Below, piece by piece: positions 59,437-64,000 of a stretch of 64,000 nt of DNA (the first letter of the stretch is position 1; the number at the start of each line of letters is the position of its first letter). The notes beneath the pieces were generated by a model. That model ran no database searches. It had not been told where the DNA came from and worked only from the letters and a program-made list of their open reading frames with translations. Source of the stretch: Achromobacter aegrifaciens (lineage in GTDB: Bacteria; Pseudomonadota; Gammaproteobacteria; Burkholderiales; Burkholderiaceae_B). Where the stretch lies: the NCBI RefSeq assembly GCF_902859735.1, contig NZ_CADIJY010000010.1, forward strand, positions 62,001 through 126,000. The letters run 5' to 3'. The position numbers and the translations under genes are program-made.

Positions 59437-60197
59437 ACGCTGGCTCCATGGCTGTCTTCGCCCAGGTAGGCGGTGCGCACGTCGGGGTTGGCGCGGATCG
59501 CGTCTGGCGTGCCGCTGGCGATGGCGGCGCCGTTGACCATGACGGTAATGGTTTCGGCGACGCGGAAGACCGCGTCCATGTCGTGTTCCACCAGCAGGAT
59601 TGCGTGGCCGGGCTTGAGCGCTTCCAGCAGCTCCAGGATGCGGTCGGTTTCCTCGGGGCCCATGCCGGCCAGGGGTTCGTCCAACAGCAGCACCTGCGGT
59701 TCGCCAGCCAGGCACATGGCGATCTCAAGCTGGCGCTTGCGGCCATGCGGCAGCAGCCCGGCGTCGCGCGCGGCGTCGTCCGCCAGGCCGGTGCGCTCCA
59801 GCGCGTGACGCGCAAGCTCCGCGCTGTGGCGGCATTCGGCGGCGGACCGCCACCAGTGCCAGAAGCGCTGGCGGCGAGCCTGGGCGGCCAGCCTGCAGTT
59901 TTCGAACACGCTCAGTTCGGGAAAGATGGTGGACCGCTGGTAGCTGCGGCCCAGGCCCGCGCGCGCCCGCTCGGGCTGGCGCCAGGCCGTGATGTCGCGG
60001 CCGCCCAGCATGACTTGGCCGCTGCTGGGCGCAAGTTCGCCCGACAGGATGTTGATCAGCGTGGACTTGCCTGCGCCGTTGGTGCCGATGACGGCGTGGA
60101 CCTGGCCGCGCTGCAATTCCAGCGACACGCCGTTCACCGCCGTCAGGCCGCCGAAGCGGCGCGTGACCGCGCTTGCGGCCAGCAGGACATCAGACAT
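59433..60197 (-). CDS. livG: Branched-chain-type ABC transporter, ATP-binding protein LivG
   Basis: This 254-residue ATPase begins SDVLLAASAVTRRFGGLTAV. Walker A is GTNGAGKSTLI. The LivG-specific signature reads LLPHGRKRQLEIAMCLAG instead of LSGGQ, and Walker B is LLLDEPLAGMGPEE with VEHDMDAVF for the H-loop. GRSYQRSTIFPELSVFENC is a typical LivG segment. It overlaps livM by 8 bp and livF by 4 bp. Confidence 0.9.
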
Positions 60198-61272
60198 GGG
60201 GCTCTCCCTGGATGGGCAGGCGGGCGGGGGCCTGCTGACGGCTGGAATGCGCGGCATCCGGTTTGGGCGCGGCGCGGGCGGTGTCGGCGTCCAGGCTGGG
60301 GGCGGCAACGTGCGCCGCGCGGCGCTGGCGCAGCTGAGCCGGCAGCCCGGCCAGGCCGTTGGGCAGCAAGGCCACCAGCGCGATGATGGCCACGCCCAGC
60401 GGCAGGTGCCAGTGGCGCGCGTATTCGCCGAAAATCTCCTGCGACTGGAACAGTTCCTGCATCAGCACCAGCGCCACAGTGCCCAGCACCGCTCCGCCCA
60501 GGCTGCCCATGCCGCCCAGGATCACCATCAGCAGTACCAGGCCGGATTGTTCCCAGGCCAGCAGCTCGGGCGTGACGAAGCCGTCCTTCAGGGCGAACAG
60601 AAAACCCGCCAGGCTGGCCAGCGTGGCGCCGATGACATAGGCGGCCAGCTTGTAGGGATAGGTCGAGTAGCCGGCCGCGCGCATGCGCTGTTCGTTGATG
60701 CGGATGCCGGCGAGCGCGGCGCCGAAAGGCGAGCGCCGCAGCAGCGCCAGGAAGCCCCAGGTCAGCGCCAGGCAGGCGAGCACGAAGAAGTAGAAGGTCC
60801 GGGCATCGCCCAGGTCGAACGGCAGCCAGCCGCCCAGGGACAGTTCGGGCCGGAAGTACAGGTAGATGCCGTCGCTGCCGCCGCCGATCTTGGTGTCGTG
60901 GAACACGTAGTAGGCCATCTGCGAGAAGGCCAGCGTGACCATGATGAAGTACACGCCGCGGGTGCGCAGCGCCAGCGCGCCGGTCGCCAACGCATAGGCC
61001 GCGGCGGCGAGCAGGGCGGCCGGCAGCAGCCACCACAGGCCGGCGGCTTCGGATTCCGGCGACAGCAGCGCCGCGACGTAGGCGCCGATGCCGAAGAAGG
61101 CGGCGTGGCCCAGGCTGACCAGTCCCGCGCCGCCCACCAGCAGCTGCAGGCTGAGCGCGAAGATTCCATAGATCATGATCTTGATCGCCAGGCCGGTGTA
61201 GTAGTCGCTGCCGCTCCAGGAGAAAACGGCCAGCGCCAGCAGCGCCGCAATGGGCAAGAGTCGGTTCAACAT
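60190..61272 (-). CDS. livM: Branched-chain-type ABC transporter, permease LivM
   Basis: This 360-residue permease starts at ATG 61272 and has about nine membrane segments. The LivM motifs are GGAGLVSLGHAAFFGIGAYVAALL, SPFGAALAGIRINEQRMRAAGYSTYPYK (with the ATPase-contact helix), and VILGGMGSLGGAVLGTVALV. The last ~45 residues are a soluble Pro/Arg-rich tail overlapping the livG start. It pairs with LivH. Confidence 0.9.
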   Translation of the reverse strand: MLNRLLPIAALLALAVFSWSGSDYYTGLAIKIMIYGIFALSLQLLVGGAGLVSLGHAAFFGIGAYVAALLSPESEAAGLWWLLPAALLAAAAYALATGALALRTRGVYFIMVTLAFSQMAYYVFHDTKIGGGSDGIYLYFRPELSLGGWLPFDLGDARTFYFFVLACLALTWGFLALLRRSPFGAALAGIRINEQRMRAAGYSTYPYKLAAYVIGATLASLAGFLFALKDGFVTPELLAWEQSGLVLLMVILGGMGSLGGAVLGTVALVLMQELFQSQEIFGEYARHWHLPLGVAIIALVALLPNGLAGLPAQLRQRRAAHVAAPSLDADTARAAPKPDAAHSSRQQAPARLPIQGEPHV

Positions 61273-61274
61273 GG

Positions 61275-62156
61275 TCAGCCCTGCTTGAACAGCCCTTCGG
61301 GCTTGCAAAGAAGTATGAAGGCCATCAGCAGGTACACCAGCACGCCCGCCGCGGACGGGAACAGCACCTGGCCGAAGGTTTCCACCACGCCCACCAGCAT
61401 CGCGGCCAGGAAGGCGCCACGGATCGAGCCGATGCCGCCGATCACCACCACCACGAAGCAGATGATGAGTACGCCGTTGCCCATGCCGGGATAGACCGAG
61501 GACACCGGCGCGGCGATGCTGCCTGCCAGCGCCGCCAGCGCCACGCCTGCCGCGAACACCAGGCGGTAGAGCTTGTTGATGTCTATGCCCAGCGATCCGA
61601 TCATCTCGCGGTTGCTGGCGCCGGCCCTCAGCATCATGCCCAGCCGCGTGCGCGTGATGACCCAGTACAGCAACAGCGCCACCGCGATGCCGACGGCGGA
61701 AATGAACAGCCGGTAGACCGGATAGGTCATGACGTCGCCCAGCGCGATGCTGCCCTGCAGCCAGGCTGGCAGGGGCACGCCGTGCACGTCGTTGCCCACC
61801 AGGATGCTGCGCAGTTCTTCGAAGACCAGGATCAGGCCGTAGGTCATCAGCACCTGCTGCAAGTGGTTGCGCTTGTACAGGTAGCTGAAAAAAGCGGCCT
61901 CCAGCAGATAGCCCAGGGCGCCGGCGGCCAGCACGCAGACCGCCAGCGTGGCCAGGAAGCCGCCGCCCAGCCAGCGGTCGACGGCCGGTCCCAGCGCGAA
62001 CGCCATGTAGGCGCCGATCATGTAGAAACTGCCGTGGGCAAGATTGATGATGCCCATGATGCCGAAGATCAGCGTGAGTCCGCTGGCCACCAGGAACAGC
62101 AGCAAGCCGTACTGGAAAGCGTTCAGGCTCTGGATGAGCAGGATGCTGATGTCCAT
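61275..62156 (-). CDS. livH: Branched-chain-type ABC transporter, permease LivH
   Basis: This 293-residue permease has about eight membrane segments. Its hallmarks are LIFGIMGIINLAHGSFYMIGAY, the RTRLGMMLRAGASNREMIGSLGIDINKLY contact helix and VVIGGIGSIRGAFLAAMLVGVVE. The length is normal. It is 25 bp downstream of livK and 2 bp upstream of livM. Confidence 0.9.
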   Translation of the reverse strand: MDISILLIQSLNAFQYGLLLFLVASGLTLIFGIMGIINLAHGSFYMIGAYMAFALGPAVDRWLGGGFLATLAVCVLAAGALGYLLEAAFFSYLYKRNHLQQVLMTYGLILVFEELRSILVGNDVHGVPLPAWLQGSIALGDVMTYPVYRLFISAVGIAVALLLYWVITRTRLGMMLRAGASNREMIGSLGIDINKLYRLVFAAGVALAALAGSIAAPVSSVYPGMGNGVLIICFVVVVIGGIGSIRGAFLAAMLVGVVETFGQVLFPSAAGVLVYLLMAFILLCKPEGLFKQG

Positions 62157-62181
62157 GGGGCCTCCCTGTGGCGGATTGCGG

Positions 62182-63342
62182 TCAGAGCTTGCAGCCGCGG
62201 GCCGGGTCGGCCAGCTTCTTCACGGCGATATCCACGACCTTGTTCTCCAGCCCGTCGACGCGGCGCAGGTAGATGTCCTGCACCGGGTTGCCCGCGCTGG
62301 ACAGCGTGAAGGGGCCGCGCGGGCTGTCCACCGTGGCGCCGCGCATGGCCTTGCGGAAGTCTTCCTTCTTGGCGAAGTCGCCCTTGACCGCGGCCAGGCC
62401 CGACTGCATCAGCTGCGCGGCGTCATAGCCCTGCACCGCGTAGACGTCGGGCTGTGCCTTGTAGGCTTTGCTGTAGTCGGCGCGGAAGGCGTTGTCGCGC
62501 GGCGTGTTCAGGCCGTCTGCATAGTGCAGCGTCGTCAGCAGGCCTTGCGCCGAAGCGCCCTGGGCCTCCAGCGTGCCATCGGTCAGGAAGCCCGAACCGT
62601 ACAGCGGGATGGTCTTGCCCAGGCCCGCGGCGTAATAGTCCTGCACGAACTTCACGGCGCCGCCGCCTGCAAAGAACGTGAACACCATGTCGGGCTTGAG
62701 CGCCGCGATCTCGGTCAGCAGCGGCTGGAATTCCACGTTGGGAAACGGCAGGCTCAGTTCCTTCACGACCTTGCCGCCGGCCTTCTCGAAGCCTTCCTTG
62801 AAGCCGCCGATGGCCTCGTCGCCGGCCGCGTATTTCCAGGTGATGGTGACGGCCGTCTTGTGGCCCTTGGCAAAGGCCACTGGACCCATGGCGTAGGCCG
62901 GCTGCCAGTTGGTGAACGAGGTGCGGAAGATGCCCGGGCCGCACAGCGGACCGGTGATGGCGTTGGCGCCCGCGTTGGTCACGATGAGTGTGGTGTCGGC
63001 ATCCTTGGCGGCCTTGGCCAGCGCCATCGCCACGCCCGAGTGCACGGTGCCGATCAGGACGTCCACCTGGTCGCGCTTGATCAGGCGGTTGGCGTTTTCG
63101 GCGGCCTTGGCGGGGTTGGACTCGTCGTCCACCTTGAAGTATTCGATCTCGCGTCCGCCCAGCTTGCCGCCTTGTTCCGCGACATACAGCTTGAAGCCGT
63201 TCTCGATGGCGTTGCCCAGCGCGGCGTAGGTGCCGCTGTAGGGCAGCATGAAGCCGACCTTGATCTTGTCGGCGGCCTGGGCGCCGGTGGCGGCGAGCGT
63301 CAGAGCCGCGGCGAGCGCAGCCCGAGTCAGGGCGTGGTTCAT
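62182..63342 (-). CDS. livK: Branched-chain-type ABC transporter, substrate-binding protein
   Basis: This 386-residue periplasmic binding protein has a signal peptide ending near AQA-ADK. It carries the family 4 features KIKVGFMLPYSGTYAALGNAIENGFKL, VDDESNPAKAAENANRLI, VDVLIGTVHSGVAMA, and later FVQDYYAAGLGKTIPLYGSGF. The YQGYDAAQL-like VQGYDAAQLM segment is typical. The ligand cannot be inferred; several relatives bind aromatic acids or amides rather than leucine. Confidence 0.88.
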   Translation of the reverse strand: MNHALTRAALAAALTLAATGAQAADKIKVGFMLPYSGTYAALGNAIENGFKLYVAEQGGKLGGREIEYFKVDDESNPAKAAENANRLIKRDQVDVLIGTVHSGVAMALAKAAKDADTTLIVTNAGANAITGPLCGPGIFRTSFTNWQPAYAMGPVAFAKGHKTAVTITWKYAAGDEAIGGFKEGFEKAGGKVVKELSLPFPNVEFQPLLTEIAALKPDMVFTFFAGGGAVKFVQDYYAAGLGKTIPLYGSGFLTDGTLEAQGASAQGLLTTLHYADGLNTPRDNAFRADYSKAYKAQPDVYAVQGYDAAQLMQSGLAAVKGDFAKKEDFRKAMRGATVDSPRGPFTLSSAGNPVQDIYLRRVDGLENKVVDIAVKKLADPARGCKL

Positions 63343-63378
63343 GGTTAGTCTCCGTGCTTGTTATGGGCCGACGTGAGG

Positions 63379-64000
63379 TCAGCGGGGTTGTGCCAGGCCG
63401 CCGACGAAAGCGGCGACGGCCTGGATGACTAGCGCCGGCTGATCCTTGTGCGCAGAGTGGCCGCAGTCGGGCAGTTCCAGCAGTTCGGTCTGGGGCGCGA
63501 GCCTGCGTATGCCGCGGATCTGCGCCAAGGTGCCGTATTCGTCGTCCAGGCCCTGGATGGCCAGCACCGGACAGGCGATGCGCGACAGGTAGTCGTGCAG
63601 GTTCCAGCGGCGGAACGCCGGGTCCAGCCAGATATCGTTCCAGCCCCAGAACGCCGAATCCGGGTCCGCGTGATAACGCCCCAGCCGGGCGCGCAGGTCA
63701 GTGTCCAGGTAGGCCTGGCGCGCCTGCGCGATGCTGGCGACCGACACGTCTTCGACCAGGATATGGGGCGCGGCGGCGACCACGCCGGCCACCGCGTCCG
63801 GATGCATGGCCGCATACAGCAGGGCGATGGAGCCGCCGTCGCTGTGGCCGAACAGCGCCGGCTTGTCGCGCCTGGCGTCCACGCCCAACGCGGCGAGCAG
63901 CGCGGGCAGCACCTCGCGCGCCTCGACGTGCATGAAATCCACCGGCCGCCTTTCTTCAGGCGGCCGCGGCGTCGATTGCCCATAGCCATAGCGCGAATAC
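63379..64000 (-). CDS. Alpha/beta-fold hydrolase (5' end beyond window)
   Basis: The frame is open to the right window edge, so the N-terminus is missing; about 207 residues are visible. The nucleophile elbow is GHSDGG, with serine as nucleophile. An RYGYGQS segment near the edge matches the conserved DxRGxGxS strand, and LDDEYGTLAQI plus DCGHSAHKDQP supply the acid and histidine of the triad. It probably starts the liv operon (36-bp gap to livK), suggesting that the hydrolysed ester or lactone, or its product, is the transported compound. Confidence 0.85.
   Translation of the reverse strand, partial: YSRYGYGQSTPRPPEERRPVDFMHVEAREVLPALLAALGVDARRDKPALFGHSDGGSIALLYAAMHPDAVAGVVAAAPHILVEDVSVASIAQARQAYLDTDLRARLGRYHADPDSAFWGWNDIWLDPAFRRWNLHDYLSRIACPVLAIQGLDDEYGTLAQIRGIRRLAPQTELLELPDCGHSAHKDQPALVIQAVAAFVGGLAQPR

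Overview
The window is about 64 kb of high-GC chromosome from a betaproteobacterium. Its gene content points to the Alcaligenaceae (Achromobacter/Bordetella group). The signs are two Bug-type (tripartite tricarboxylate transporter) binding proteins, several IclR/LysR regulators beside catabolic operons, many amino-acid ABC transporters, the linked purC, purE and purK genes, and a short-form Pta/AckA/FabI/DUF3141 operon. The genus is an inference; no rRNA or tRNA gene is present to anchor it. Almost all genes are ordinary intact chromosomal genes. There is no prophage, insertion sequence, CRISPR array or integrase.

Layout. 1-5.8 kb: the end of a SulP transporter gene, then a minus-strand operon DUF3141, pta-like, ackA, fabI, preceded by an FNR/ANR-type box and a perfect palindrome. 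5.8-19.5 kb: housekeeping and stress genes (VOC, YfcF-type GST, cupin, GNAT, cbpA-cbpM, azlCD, GST, DsbA-like, Pit phosphate transporter, mogA, a lipoprotein, an M23 peptidase, a second-type infA, an ArsR-SRPBCC pair with twin operators). Among them is a two-gene unit of a DltD-like protein and a 41-residue membrane microprotein ending in FQYSKF, which looks like DltX without dltA, dltB or dltC nearby.

19.7-36.8 kb: a complete phosphonate (C-P lyase) locus. phnCDE encode uptake. phnF-phnGHIJKLM form the divergent regulator and C-P lyase core. A second, divergent phnM paralogue leads a minus-strand phnM2-DUF1045-phnN operon. A GntR-type operator (TCRTCTAGACRT) sits at the promoters of both phnG and phnM2, and a Pho-box-like site precedes phnC. 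phnP is absent from the locus; the DUF1045 2H-phosphoesterase is the likely stand-in. A four-gene block (GAF, Bug receptor, gamma-glutamyltransferase family, LysR) is embedded between phnE and phnN. A MOSC protein gene trails phnM.

36.9-48 kb: two unknown proteins, a DAACS symporter, an SMP-30 lactonase, fba, a GFA protein, purC, a roughly 0.6 kb non-coding array of tandem 276-bp repeats built from 37-bp inverted arms, a DUF5993 microprotein with an unusual DsbB, then purE, purK and a Sua5-type tRNA modification enzyme. 48-51.2 kb: a Bug receptor, pcaI, pcaJ, IclR operon (CoA transferase). 51.5-57 kb: an orphan amino-acid binding protein, an IclR regulator, and an operon of an atypical ureohydrolase with a complete polar amino-acid ABC transporter. 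57-64 kb: an orphan ThDP-dependent acetolactate-synthase-like enzyme converging on a complete Liv-type ABC transporter operon led by a truncated alpha/beta hydrolase.

Tight packing with 4-bp ATGA overlaps (fabI/ackA, pta/DUF3141, cbpA/cbpM, azlC/azlD, phnI/J, J/K, L/M, GAF/Bug, phnN/DUF1045, livG/livF) supports the operon assignments. Coordinates of starts were chosen by ribosome-binding site and family length. All functional calls are from reading the sequence, without database searches.
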